From Chloroflexota bacterium (GTDB lineage Bacteria; Chloroflexota; Dehalococcoidia; DSTF01; RBG-16-68-14), in NCBI GenBank assembly GCA_029262675.1, contig JAJCYW010000020.1, forward strand, positions 62,001 to 126,000: a DNA stretch of 64,000 nucleotides. The letters run 5' to 3'. The notes beneath the pieces were generated by a model, which worked only from the letters and a program-made list of their open reading frames with translations, made no database searches and was not told the DNA's origin. Shown here in pieces: positions 22,280 to 31,495 of the stretch (positions within the stretch are counted from its first letter, which is position 1; every line of letters starts with the position of its first letter). A program made the translations under genes and the position numbers.

Positions 22280-23761
22280 CTAGCCGGTGGCGGGCGCCGA
22301 AGCAGGTTCAGTGGCCGCTTCCGCATCCGTGCCGTTGCTGCGGTGTGAAAGGTCGGGAATGTCCGTGTCCGTGACGCCGGCGGCATCCTTCAGCTCGGTG
22401 TAGGACGCGTCCAGGCACTCCTTGAGCCGCTCCAGGTCTGGCACTGCGTTGGCCTCCGCCATTAGGCCGAAGTAGAGTCGCTGGTTGTAGCTGGTAACTC
22501 CGACGCCCAACCCCATATCGAGACTGAGCGGGACCAGCGGGTAGTGGTGCAGCAACAGGTGCCCAATGCTGTAGAGCGGGATCATCGGCCCCGGCACGTT
22601 GGTGCAGATCAGGTTGACCATGTTGTTTGCGGTGGGGACGATGCTGCCCAGCGCCTGCACCTGCGCCGGCACGTTCGAAATCGTTCTCATCAGCATCTCC
22701 ACGGCGCCGGCCTGGTTCTCTTCCTTGAGCAGGTCCAGTCGCTCGCGCATCGTGGCGTAACGGGTCGCGGCGTCTGGTACGCCGACCGGCAGTTCGGCCA
22801 GGATGCAGGAGACGCGGTTGCCCAGCGCTCCATCTTCTTCATCCAGGCGAACGTTGACGGGGATCGCGACACGCGGCTGGGTGCCGTCGACATCGACCCC
22901 GTGTTCGATTAGGTATTGGCGTAGGGCCCCTGTGAGGACGGCGAGCACCACATCGTTGACCGTGCCGCCCAGTGACGTGCGGATTTCCCGGATCTCGACA
23001 AAGCTGACCTCGCTAAAGGCAACGCGTCGCGCTGGACCCAGTTGGCCCATGAACGGGAGTTGGGGCACCGGCTGGCCGAGCCACGGCGATGTCGCGTTTA
23101 GCGACCGCGAGACGTCCTGCGCTCGACGCACCACAGGCAGTGGATCGATCAGGCTCTCCTGGAACTCCTGCAGTTGAGCGTTTTGCTGCGCGAGGTTGTC
23201 CCAAAACGCATCGCTTAACTGCGCTTCCGAGGGTGGCAGTGGAGCGGGCTTCCACGGCGCGGACTCCGGGGCGGGCTCCGGTTCTTTGTTGATGTCCAGG
23301 ATCGCCATCAGTAGCGCAATTCCGGAGACGCCGTCCACCATACAGTGGTGGACCTTGGCGACAAGACCGGACGTATTGCCGTCCAGGTCGTTGATGACGT
23401 ACATCTCCCACAACGGCCGGTCGCGCCGCAGCGGCGTCGAGAATAGGTCTGCCGTCGCCGCCATCAGTTCCGCATGGCCGCCGGGCGCGGGCAGCGTCAC
23501 GTGGTGGATCTGGCGGCGGACGTCGAAGTCGGGGTCGTCTTCCCACGTCGGATGCGCGAGTCCCAACGGTACGAACGCCAGCCGCTGCCTGTAACGGGGT
23601 ATGCTCGGCATCCGCGAATCCATGTGCGCGACGAAGCGATCGAAATCGATCTGGCCTTCGTAAATGCCGAGCGATCCGATATGCAGAGGGGCGTACGGCC
23701 GTTCTATGTACAGGAACGACGCATCCTGCGCGGTAAGCCTGCGGTTGAGCGAGTTCGCCAT
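22280..23761 (-). CDS. Wax ester synthase/diacylglycerol acyltransferase (WS/DGAT) family protein
   Basis: 493 residues, typical for the family. The catalytic HHxxxDG motif is HHCMVDGVSG at about residue 136. N-terminal LTAQDASFLYIERPYAPLHIG and the C-terminal LICTNVPGPMIPLYSIG are further family signatures. Such enzymes esterify acyl-CoA to fatty alcohol or diacylglycerol at the inner membrane face, making storage wax esters or triacylglycerol. The C-terminal 30 residues are low-complexity Ala/Glu/Thr. It lies next to a lipase-like gene and the PHA synthase cluster, so this is a storage-lipid neighbourhood. Confidence 0.92.
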   Translation of the reverse strand: MANSLNRRLTAQDASFLYIERPYAPLHIGSLGIYEGQIDFDRFVAHMDSRMPSIPRYRQRLAFVPLGLAHPTWEDDPDFDVRRQIHHVTLPAPGGHAELMAATADLFSTPLRRDRPLWEMYVINDLDGNTSGLVAKVHHCMVDGVSGIALLMAILDINKEPEPAPESAPWKPAPLPPSEAQLSDAFWDNLAQQNAQLQEFQESLIDPLPVVRRAQDVSRSLNATSPWLGQPVPQLPFMGQLGPARRVAFSEVSFVEIREIRTSLGGTVNDVVLAVLTGALRQYLIEHGVDVDGTQPRVAIPVNVRLDEEDGALGNRVSCILAELPVGVPDAATRYATMRERLDLLKEENQAGAVEMLMRTISNVPAQVQALGSIVPTANNMVNLICTNVPGPMIPLYSIGHLLLHHYPLVPLSLDMGLGVGVTSYNQRLYFGLMAEANAVPDLERLKECLDASYTELKDAAGVTDTDIPDLSHRSNGTDAEAATEPASAPATG

Positions 23762-23886
23762 AACGTTACCATCCTAGCTTACTTCGCGAGGGACGGCGCG
23801 TCTAGGGGGATTCCCCCTGGTGAAGGAGATTGTTTTATGCTACACATACTGCAATCTGGGAGTGGCAAGGGGCGGAGGAGCGTGGT

Positions 23887-24645
23887 ATGAGCGTTGCCGA
23901 AGCAAAGCTAACAGACCTGCTACCGGCGTCTGTGCCGCTCTGGCGGGAAGCCCTCGTCGGAATCGATTGGCTGTCGCTCCGCGCATCGCCCGTCTACTAC
24001 GGCGTCGGCGTCCCCCACGGTCACGGCGAACCCGTCATCGTGGTACCCGGATTCCTCGGTTCAGACACCTACCTGCTGGAGATGTACCACTGGCTGAGGC
24101 GGATCGGTTACGCGCCGTACTATTCCAAGATCGGCCGTAACGCCGAGTGTCCGGATGTGCTCCGCAATCGCTTGATGGAGACGATCGACAAAGCCTACGC
24201 TGAACACCAACGGCCGCTCCATCTGATAGGCCACAGTCTCGGCGGCCTCCTCGCCCGCAGCGCCGCGAGTCAGCGTCCGGAGCAGGTGGACCTGCTGATC
24301 TCGCTCGCGTCGCCGTTTAACGAAATTCGCGTCCACCCGATGGTACTGGCCGCCGCGGGCTTCATCGGCGACCGCATCCGCAGTCGGCGCGCGCGGGAGG
24401 CGAAGGAAGATCGTGAGTGCTACACGGGCGCCTGCACGTGCGATTTCGCCCAATCGCTGCGCGACGAATTCCCGAAGAGCGTGCGGCGGGCCGCTATCTA
24501 TACGGAGACGGATGGCGTCGTCGACTGGCGGAGCTGCATCGAAGATGAAAGCGAACTCAATATTAAGGTGTCGGGCACGCACAGCGGGCTGGCTTTCAAC
24601 CCGCAGGTCTACAAGCGAGTAGCGAAGCTGCTTGCAGAGGCATAG
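23887..24645 (+). CDS. Alpha/beta hydrolase, lipase-like
   Basis: 252 residues from ATG 23887, with GGAGG about 9 nt upstream. VIVVPGFLGSDTY forms the oxyanion region, HLIGHSLGGLLAR carries the serine nucleophile, TDGVVDW supplies the aspartate and GTHSGLAFN the histidine of the triad. The order and the GHSLGG elbow fit triacylglycerol lipases and related esterases. A cysteine-rich stretch ECYTGACTCDF near residues 178-188 is unusual. No signal peptide is seen, so it may be cytoplasmic and act on stored lipid. It is divergent from the WS/DGAT gene, sharing a 125-nt promoter region. Confidence 0.88.
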   Translation: MSVAEAKLTDLLPASVPLWREALVGIDWLSLRASPVYYGVGVPHGHGEPVIVVPGFLGSDTYLLEMYHWLRRIGYAPYYSKIGRNAECPDVLRNRLMETIDKAYAEHQRPLHLIGHSLGGLLARSAASQRPEQVDLLISLASPFNEIRVHPMVLAAAGFIGDRIRSRRAREAKEDRECYTGACTCDFAQSLRDEFPKSVRRAAIYTETDGVVDWRSCIEDESELNIKVSGTHSGLAFNPQVYKRVAKLLAEA

Positions 24646-24678
24646 GGCCTCCAGCGGCACCCTGCGCGCGACGCAGTA

Positions 24679-24703
24679 ACGCGCCTCTCAACGAGAGGCG
24701 CGT
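24679..24703. terminator. Bidirectional terminator hairpin
   Basis: ACGCGCCTCTC (24679-24689) pairs perfectly with GAGAGGCGCGT (24693-24703) around a 3-nt loop. It lies between the convergent lipase-like and phasin-like genes. Confidence 0.7.
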
Positions 24704-24729
24704 CGTTGTATCCGAGGCGTTGTTTGACG

Positions 24730-25215
24730 CTAGGACTTGCTGGAGGTCGAGTCGCTGTCGTCCTTGGCGGACCCCGCGGTCACGGCCTTGCGGCCGTTGC
24801 CGGCCGTTGCGGACTGGACGGCGTCGTTAGCGCGGGTGAAGATGTTACGCGTCAGTTCGACGGACGCCTCGCTTGCGGAGCGGTTGGCGTTCACCATGCG
24901 CTGAACCATGTCGCGGGTTTCCTTCTGCGCATCGCCCATCTCGCTGAAGAACTGGCGTGTAGCTTCCAGAGCGCGGCCCTGGGCCTTCGTCGTGGACTCC
25001 GTCAAAAGGCCGAGCAAGCCGAGGAAGTCCAGCGGCGCATCGAGCCACTTGCGCGTCAACTCAACGGCATCACGCTGGCTATCTTGAGCCTGTTCAATCG
25101 CGGATGTTGTGAACCGGTGACCACGGTCATTCGCGGCGCGGGTCGCGTCGATCAGGGCGTCTGAAGTCTCGTTTACGGCGTCGAAAAGCTTCACCGTAGA
25201 TTCGTTGGTGGCCAT
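24730..25215 (-). CDS. Phasin-like granule-associated protein
   Basis: 161 residues with a strong AAGGAGGG ribosome-binding site. It is almost wholly amphipathic helix, with no cysteine and no enzyme motif: KLFDAVNETSDALIDATRAA, LTRKWLDAPLDFLGLLGLL, ALEATRQFFSEMGDAQKETR. The C-terminal 25 residues are Ser/Thr/Asp/Lys-rich. This composition is that of phasins, which coat polyhydroxyalkanoate granules. The divergent PhaE-like and PhaC genes on the other side of a 309-nt gap support this. Sequence identity to a specific phasin family cannot be judged by eye. Confidence 0.72.
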   Translation of the reverse strand: MATNESTVKLFDAVNETSDALIDATRAANDRGHRFTTSAIEQAQDSQRDAVELTRKWLDAPLDFLGLLGLLTESTTKAQGRALEATRQFFSEMGDAQKETRDMVQRMVNANRSASEASVELTRNIFTRANDAVQSATAGNGRKAVTAGSAKDDSDSTSSKS

Positions 25216-25436
25216 CGCACATCCCTCCTTGGATTTGCCTGTTACAGATTAGCGGTAGGCTACGTGCCTGCACGCTTATGATCATCCGAATCGGCCCCTG
25301 TGTCAAGGCCCGTGCCGTAAAATCTCGAGCATGAACGACTTCGATGCCCTCTTTTCCGAAGCGGTATGAGCGCAGCGCTGAATCCACAATCACGCCCGGC
25401 GGTTTCGCGACGAAGGCGCAAACGAACATACGCTCT

Positions 25437-25465
25437 TGCCAAATCTGCCAAATGATGCGAGAATG
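25437..25465 (+). promoter_or_regulatory. Promoter candidate for the phaE-phaC genes
   Basis: TTGCCA (25437-25442), a 17-bp spacer and GAGAAT (25460-25465) give a sigma-70-like promoter 60 nt before ATG 25525. The rest of the 25216-25524 gap shows no gene and only weak repeats. Confidence 0.45.
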
Positions 25466-25524
25466 ACTATCCCGAGCGGCCAAACGCGAAGCTACAGTCG
25501 ATTGGGAACGAGAGGGGAAGGCCG

Positions 25525-25956
25525 ATGACCGAGCAATCACAGGAGCAGGCTTCGCAGGATGTGATGACGTTGTGGCGGGAGTGGTTGACGCAGACGGAGC
25601 GTCAGTTTAACGCCCTTTTCAACCAGGGCATGAACGCGGAGCCGTTCGCGCGCAGCATGGGGGGTGTCACGGAGATGACGGCCGCCTACCAGCGGATGGT
25701 TACCGAGGGGATGCAGCGCTACCTCACGTTCATGAATATGCCCTCGCGCCAGGACCTGATCGGCGTCGCGGAGACGCTAAAGAGCATCGAGGATCGGATC
25801 GCCGGCATTGAGGAGACGCTCCAGATGGCGGCGGCCGCGGTGGAGAAGAACGGGAACAGCGCCGCGCCCCGCGCGGAGCCGGCCCGCACCCGCCGCCCTC
25901 CCGGCTACCCTCTCGCGGACGAACCTGCTAGCGTGCCGGACGGCATGCGCAGATAG
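25525..25956 (+). CDS. phaE: PhaE-like subunit of class III polyhydroxyalkanoate synthase
   Basis: 143 residues, shorter than the roughly 350 of well-studied PhaE. The helical N-terminus (VMTLWREWLTQTERQFNALF) and the MNMPSRQDLIGVAETLKSIE segment, continuing into a heptad-like DRIAGIEETLQ, match the PhaE C-terminal region that contacts PhaC. The C-terminal 35 residues are Pro/Ala/Arg-rich. The reading frame ends 64 nt before the first visible core codons of PhaC. PhaE has no activity of its own and stimulates PhaC. Good context, moderate sequence support. Confidence 0.75.
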   Translation: MTEQSQEQASQDVMTLWREWLTQTERQFNALFNQGMNAEPFARSMGGVTEMTAAYQRMVTEGMQRYLTFMNMPSRQDLIGVAETLKSIEDRIAGIEETLQMAAAAVEKNGNSAAPRAEPARTRRPPGYPLADEPASVPDGMRR

Positions 25957-26085
25957 CTGGACGGCGCCTCCGCGCCTGACCCCCGCGCTTGGGCTTGGCC
26001 GGCGCAAGGATGACGAAGCCTGGTTAATCGTATCGAAGACACCGCCCGCATTGTCGAAGCGGAGACGCGCGCGCAGCTTCCTCGT

Positions 26086-27105
26086 GTGCAGGAGCAGCTC
26101 GCGCCCGGCCTGGAGGCGCTGCTGGGCCGCAACGAACCCGGCGTAGGCCTGACGCCTAAAGACACTCTCTACTCCCGCGGCACCATGCGGCTCTATCGCT
26201 ACCGGCCGGTGACCGACGAGGTCTATCGCGTGCCCATCGTATTCGTCATGTCGCTGGTGAGCAAGTCCTACATCCTCGACCTCGTACCCGGCCAGAGCTT
26301 CGTCGAGTACCTGTTGCAGAACGGCTACGACGTTTATATGGTCGATTGGGGCGTGCCCCGCGCAGAGGACCATACGCTGGGCTTGGACGACTACGTGCTG
26401 GACATGCTACCCCGCTGCGTGGAGGAGATCCGTAAGGTAACGGGCGAGGAAGACGTCTCCTTCCTCGGCTACTGCATGGGTGGGCTCTTCAGCCTGATGT
26501 ATGCGGCCGCGTTCCCGGACGGCGGCGTGAAGAACATGGTGACGGTCGCCTCGCCTGTCGATTTTAGCGGTATGGGACTGATGCGCTTCTGGGCCGACCC
26601 ACGCTGGTTCGACGTCGACCGCGTCGTTGATGCCTACGGCAACATCCCTGCTGAGATGGTGAAGGCGTCGATCGAGTTCCTGCGCCCACTGGAGCGCCCA
26701 ATGGGCTACATCCGGTTGTTCGAGAACTTCCGAGACAAGACCTACGTCTACAACTGGCGCACTCGTTACAACTGGGCGATGGACCAGATCCCCTTTCCGG
26801 GCGAAGCCTACCGTCAGATGACCAAGGACCTGATGTGGGGCAACAAGCTGGTGAAAGGCGAGATGGAGTTGCGCGGTCGCCGGCTGGACCTGCAGGAGAT
26901 CCGCTGCTCCACGCTCAACGCGATGGCCGAGTTCGACCACATTGCTCCGTACGAGTCGACGCGGCCGCTGATCGCGGCGCTCGGTGGCAGCGACAACACT
27001 GATCTGACCGTGCGCGGCGGACACGTTAGCCTAATCGCGGGCAGGAACGCCATCATGCGGTTGTGGCCGACCGTGAACGAGTGGCTCTCCGTACGCTCAC
27101 TGTAG
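26086..27105 (+). CDS. phaC: Class III polyhydroxyalkanoate synthase catalytic subunit
   Basis: 339 residues from GTG 26086. It polymerises hydroxyacyl-CoA into PHA. The nucleophile is the Cys of FLGYCMGGL near residue 129 (G-x-C-x-G-G, diagnostic of PHA synthase); AEFDHIAPYEST gives the Asp and GGHVSLIAG the general-base His. The frame stays open upstream to a stop at 26011-26013, and that extension reads as plausible N-terminal helix. The only obvious upstream initiation signal is AAGGA at 26006-26010 followed by a CTG at 26020, which would give 361 residues, close to the usual class III length. I keep the conservative start. Confidence 0.93.
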   Translation: MQEQLAPGLEALLGRNEPGVGLTPKDTLYSRGTMRLYRYRPVTDEVYRVPIVFVMSLVSKSYILDLVPGQSFVEYLLQNGYDVYMVDWGVPRAEDHTLGLDDYVLDMLPRCVEEIRKVTGEEDVSFLGYCMGGLFSLMYAAAFPDGGVKNMVTVASPVDFSGMGLMRFWADPRWFDVDRVVDAYGNIPAEMVKASIEFLRPLERPMGYIRLFENFRDKTYVYNWRTRYNWAMDQIPFPGEAYRQMTKDLMWGNKLVKGEMELRGRRLDLQEIRCSTLNAMAEFDHIAPYESTRPLIAALGGSDNTDLTVRGGHVSLIAGRNAIMRLWPTVNEWLSVRSL

Positions 27106-27266
27106 CTACGCCCTTCCATCAGACCGCGACCCCCTAGACGCTGTTTACACGTCGCGCCGCAGGCAACCGCAGCGCCGCAAACACTCATGTCAGCTTCAGC
27201 GAAACCGATCCTTAGATCAGGAGCAGAGCCTCTGGGCGCCTGCGTGGAGACACGAGAGGATCGGCG

Positions 27267-28145
27267 ATGCCAATCGTCCAGGCCAACGGGATCGAGATCT
27301 ACTGCGAGGAGCACGGCGCAGGCCCGCCCCTGCTGCTAATTATGGGGTGGGGCGGCAACGCGGCCACGTGGCAGCCCCAGCTCCCCGGCCTAGCCGACCG
27401 CTTCCACGTTATTGCGTTCGACAACCGGGGCGCGGGGCGCACGAAGGCGGCCGATGGGCCCTACACGACCGCGGAGATGGCGGGCGACACGGCCGGACTG
27501 CTCGATGCGTTGGAGCTGCCCTCCGCGCATGTCTTCGGCATCTCGATGGGCGGCATGGTGGCGCAGGAGTTGGCGCTTAACTACCCGGAGCGCGTCCGCA
27601 CGCTCGTGTTGGGATGCACATCGCCCGGTGGCCGGAACGCGGCGGGAGTAGAGCGCTTGAAAGAGGACATCGATACGATTCGCGCCACCGGCGATGCCGA
27701 CATCGCCAATCTGGAGTGGTTCTCAGACTTTCTGAAACGGCTGTGGACGGATGACGCGCTCATCAAGTCCGAGAGTCAGCTCCAGGACTTCGTCCTCTCG
27801 CTGATCCGCTTTCCGCCGCCCATCCACGGCCTCCGCTGGCAGACCGATGCGATCGCCGGGCACGACGCATACGATCGGTTGCCGCAGATCAACCATCGCA
27901 CGCTCGTGATCACCGGCGCCGAGGATGGGCTGATCGACCCGACGAACTCCAACATCTTGGCGGAGCGTATACCGAACGCAGAGCTGCAGATCTTTCAGGA
28001 ATTGAAGCACGCCTTCCACCTGGAGCGACCGGACCAAGTCAACTCGGTCATCATCGACTTCATCGAGAGGTCGTCTGCTTCCGCCGAGAGCGCTGCTGCT
28101 GACTCGAGCGCCGCTGCCGAGAGCAGTGCAGCTGCTGCTGGCTAA
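27267..28145 (+). CDS. Alpha/beta-fold hydrolase
   Basis: 292 residues with GAGAGG upstream of ATG 27267. LLIMGWGGNAATWQPQLPGL forms the oxyanion region, FGISMGGMVAQEL the nucleophile elbow with Ser, ITGAEDGLIDP the Asp region and LKHAFHLERPDQ the His. The pattern is that of the 3-oxoadipate enol-lactonase/epoxide-hydrolase-like group. The last 25 residues are Ser/Ala/Glu low-complexity. It begins 161 nt after phaC on the same strand and could be an esterase or PHA-related hydrolase; the substrate is open. Confidence 0.85.
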   Translation: MPIVQANGIEIYCEEHGAGPPLLLIMGWGGNAATWQPQLPGLADRFHVIAFDNRGAGRTKAADGPYTTAEMAGDTAGLLDALELPSAHVFGISMGGMVAQELALNYPERVRTLVLGCTSPGGRNAAGVERLKEDIDTIRATGDADIANLEWFSDFLKRLWTDDALIKSESQLQDFVLSLIRFPPPIHGLRWQTDAIAGHDAYDRLPQINHRTLVITGAEDGLIDPTNSNILAERIPNAELQIFQELKHAFHLERPDQVNSVIIDFIERSSASAESAAADSSAAAESSAAAAG

Positions 28146-28167
28146 GCGCCGCGGAAGCGGCGGCCGG

Positions 28168-31100
28168 CTACGGTACCTGCCGCACGAGCACCTGGCGCAC
28201 CTCTTCGATCGCCGCCGGCAGGTTGTCGATCTCTCGTTCTCGTGCCACACCTGTTGACACGAAGACGAAGACACAGCGCACCACCGGACGGTCCAGCGTC
28301 TCCTGCAACGCCAGCGCGTAGGCCGCCCCCTGCAGTCGGTAGCGCGCGACGGCGGAGGCGACGTTGTCGTCGCCGGCCACGGCATCGGTCTTGTAGTCGA
28401 CGACGACGAGGCCGTCGGGCGATTCGTAGAGGAGGTCGATGAAGCCTTCGATGCGCGTCTTCGCCACCGGCGCGGCGACGTACGTCTCGCGCCAGTAGCG
28501 GCCTTGGAGCGCTTGCTGAATCGTGCCGGACGTTCGCGCGGCCTCCACCATCCGTTCAATCTCGTCCGCGCGGCCCGCGATGCCCTCCGCCGCGGCCTGG
28601 GCGCGCGCGGCGCCGGTGACATCCGCCCCGGTCGCGAGGTCGATGCTCTGGAGTGTCGCATGAACGGCGCGGCCCAACGCAGTGCCCGCCCGGCCGCGCC
28701 GCCAGGGTGGTGTCTCTTCTAGCGGCGCGTCCTTTTCCAGGTTGGGGTCTGCCGCTTCCGCTACGGCAGCCGCCTTGGCGATGCCCGTGGCCGACATGCT
28801 GCGCACGTCCGCGTAGGACTCCAGCAACTCGGCCTGCTTGGCCAGCCATGCTTCGCGCCGCTCGGCTGAGTCGTCGAACGGTTCAGCTGCGGACGCAGGC
28901 GCGGCGGCCGGCTGCGGCCAATCGCGTCGTTGCGCGAGGTGGGGGAACGCGGTTGTCAGCTCGTAGAGCCGCGCGGCGTGGCATTCTGTGCCTAGCTTGT
29001 GATGGAGGCTAACGATCAGGTGGTCGCGCGCGCGCGTGGCCGCGACGTAGAGCAGGCGAATCTTCTCCTGCTCGTCCATCGTCTGTTCCCGCGTGGCCAG
29101 CGCTTCGTGTCCGTCGCTCTGGAACCTGGCGCTCGCAGGGCCCATGGCGACCTGCATCGCGTCGTCGTCGTCCCACAGGACGGGTTTCGGCGCGCGACGT
29201 GAGCGGCCGGCGGCGCTGTTGAGGCCTGTGAGCAGGACGATCGGGAACTCCAGGCCCTTCGCGGCGTGGATCGTCATCAAGCGAACGGCGTCGTCGTCCG
29301 GCTCCGGCACGACTGTCTCGACGACGCGGGCACCCTCGCCGGCCTGGCGCTCCGCCCAGTCGATGAAGCTGCGCAGCGTGCGGCCTCCGGCCTCCGCGAA
29401 CGAGCGCGATTGGTCCAGCAGGTAGCGCAGCCGCTGCCAGCGTTCGCGGGGCCGGCGCTGCGCGAACGCCAGCTCGAACAGCCGCCGATCGCGGATCACG
29501 GACTCGACGGTCACGTTGATCGGCTCCCACCAGCGTCGCTGGTGCAGCCCGTGGAGCGACTCCATGGCCATGGCTACCGGGTCGTCGCCGCCGGCCGATT
29601 CGGGTGCCGGACGTCTGTAGTCCCAGCGGCCGCCACTCTGATAAAAATGCAGCAGGTCGTCGTCGCCGCAGCCGTAGGCGGGCGAGCGCAGCGCGGCGAC
29701 GAGCGCGACCTCGTCGGTCGGGTCATCGATCGCGCGCAGGATCGACAGCAGGTCCCGTACTTCCTGCGTGTCGTAGACCAACGACCGGCTCTCGACGCGA
29801 TATGGGATGCCGGCCCGCTCCAGCGCGTCCTCGATCTGCGGCAGCGACGTGCGGGTGGGGAAGAGCACTGCCATATCGGCATATCGCGCCGGACGCGTCG
29901 CGCGCTCGCCGTCCTCTGTGACGGCGGCTACTGGCCACTTCTCGTTCTTGGCCGTGAGGATGGCATGCGCCAACTCGTCTGCCTCCTTGGCACGGACCGG
30001 GCTGATGTTCCCGTCCGCCGGGCCGCCGAGGAGGTGGACGCTTGGGCCACCGCCGTTGAGCGGAGGCCACGATGACGCGAGCGGCACGTATGTGGCCTGG
30101 CCGTCGGTCGCGCCGGTTCCCATTAGCTGCGAGAACGTCTCGTTTACCCACGCGATCACCGGCTCGACGGAGCGAAAGTTCTGGCTGAGGCGGACCTCGC
30201 CCGGCGAGAACTGTCGCTGGGCGCGCTGGTAGAGGTCGATGTCGGCGCGCCGGAAGCGGTAGATCGATTGCTTCGGATCGCCGACGAAGAAGAGCCGGCC
30301 CGCCTCGATCGCCGCGTCGGTCCAGTGCGGCGGTTGACCGTCAGTCTCCTCGCCGACGAGCAGCGCCGCGATCTCGATCTGGAGGGGGTCGGTGTCTTGA
30401 AACTCGTCGATCAGGAGGTGCGTGAACTGTTCCTTCATCCGGTTGCGCACCTCCGCGCTTTCCCGCAGCAGGTTGCGCGCCCGCACCAGCAGGTCGTGGA
30501 ACTCCAGCCGGCCCTGCCGCCGGCGCTCGTCCGCGTAGTCAAGCACGAAGCGCGTCAGCGGCGCGAGCAGCCCCGGCAGGAGGTCGGCGCGCGCGGAAGT
30601 CAGCAGTTCGTCGCGGCGCTCTTTGGCCTGCTTCAGCTCGTCCCGGATCGCCGTCGGAGCCACGCCCTGCCAGTTCTCCTGCCGGCCGCCGCCTATCGTA
30701 AGGCTGACCCCTTCTGCCAGGATGCGGAGCGTATCGAGGTTTGTCTTCGCGTCGGTCAGACGGCCTACGTATGGCTCAATGTCCAGCAGGTGACGCAGCA
30801 GCTTGTCGGAAGGCTCTGTGCACGCATCCTTCTGGGCGCATGCGTGTGTCAGCCTCGCGATTACGCCGCTCGCGTCGACGTCTCCTGGCGGCGCCGGCTG
30901 GCCGTCCGGCGGGGAGATGCGGTCCCAGTTGTCGTGGAGTACCTGCGCCACGTCGCGCAGGGCGTCCGGTTCCAGGCCAAGGACGAAGGCGCAGAGCAAC
31001 GTCTCTTCGAGTGCGGGGTCCGCGAAGAGGTCGTCGATGAAGGCCGCCCATCGTTCGTCGAACGCAATTGATGCCTGCGAGCCGTCCCGGATTTCCAGCG

Positions 31101-31494
31101 CCGGCGGCAGCCCCGCCTCCAGCGGATGTCCGGCCAGGATGCGCTGCGCGAATCCGTGGAGCGTTTCGATGGCGGCGGCGTCAAGCTGTTCGAGCGCCTT
31201 CGCGCAGCGTGCGCGCTCTTCCGCCGTGAGTTCGCCCCGCTGCGCTCCTCCCGGTCTCGACTCGCCCTCCAGCCGCAGGCGGATGCGGTCGCGCAACTCT
31301 GCGGCGGCGGCTTCGGTGAACGTGATGGCGGCGATCTTACGGAGCTCCGTCCGGCCGGACGAGACGAGCCGCACGATGCGCTCGATCAGCTCGCGGGTCT
31401 TGCCGGTGCCCGCGCCCGCCTCGACGAACAGCGTCTCGTCGAGGTCGTCGCGGATACGCTCCCGTGCGTCCTGGTCGCCGAGTAGGTCCGGCAT
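28168..31494 (-). CDS. addA: AddA-like UvrD/Rep-family helicase-nuclease
   Basis: 1108 residues from ATG 31494 (product starts MPDLLGDQDARERI). The superfamily 1A helicase motifs are in order: I EAGAGTGKT (21-29), IAAITFTEAAAAEL, II LLIDEFQDTDPLQ (about 364), III GDPKQSIYRFRRAD, IV LSQNFRS, V LMTIHAAKGLEFPIV and VI LYVAATRARDHLIVS. A C-terminal PD-(D/E)XK nuclease ends with DLLYESPDGLVVVDYKTD near 1005-1022. AddAB resects double-strand breaks for RecA loading. The start is one base from the stop codon of the addB-like gene, the expected partner. Confidence 0.92.
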   Translation of the reverse strand: MPDLLGDQDARERIRDDLDETLFVEAGAGTGKTRELIERIVRLVSSGRTELRKIAAITFTEAAAAELRDRIRLRLEGESRPGGAQRGELTAEERARCAKALEQLDAAAIETLHGFAQRILAGHPLEAGLPPALEIRDGSQASIAFDERWAAFIDDLFADPALEETLLCAFVLGLEPDALRDVAQVLHDNWDRISPPDGQPAPPGDVDASGVIARLTHACAQKDACTEPSDKLLRHLLDIEPYVGRLTDAKTNLDTLRILAEGVSLTIGGGRQENWQGVAPTAIRDELKQAKERRDELLTSARADLLPGLLAPLTRFVLDYADERRRQGRLEFHDLLVRARNLLRESAEVRNRMKEQFTHLLIDEFQDTDPLQIEIAALLVGEETDGQPPHWTDAAIEAGRLFFVGDPKQSIYRFRRADIDLYQRAQRQFSPGEVRLSQNFRSVEPVIAWVNETFSQLMGTGATDGQATYVPLASSWPPLNGGGPSVHLLGGPADGNISPVRAKEADELAHAILTAKNEKWPVAAVTEDGERATRPARYADMAVLFPTRTSLPQIEDALERAGIPYRVESRSLVYDTQEVRDLLSILRAIDDPTDEVALVAALRSPAYGCGDDDLLHFYQSGGRWDYRRPAPESAGGDDPVAMAMESLHGLHQRRWWEPINVTVESVIRDRRLFELAFAQRRPRERWQRLRYLLDQSRSFAEAGGRTLRSFIDWAERQAGEGARVVETVVPEPDDDAVRLMTIHAAKGLEFPIVLLTGLNSAAGRSRRAPKPVLWDDDDAMQVAMGPASARFQSDGHEALATREQTMDEQEKIRLLYVAATRARDHLIVSLHHKLGTECHAARLYELTTAFPHLAQRRDWPQPAAAPASAAEPFDDSAERREAWLAKQAELLESYADVRSMSATGIAKAAAVAEAADPNLEKDAPLEETPPWRRGRAGTALGRAVHATLQSIDLATGADVTGAARAQAAAEGIAGRADEIERMVEAARTSGTIQQALQGRYWRETYVAAPVAKTRIEGFIDLLYESPDGLVVVDYKTDAVAGDDNVASAVARYRLQGAAYALALQETLDRPVVRCVFVFVSTGVAREREIDNLPAAIEEVRQVLVRQVP

Positions 31495-31495
31495 G

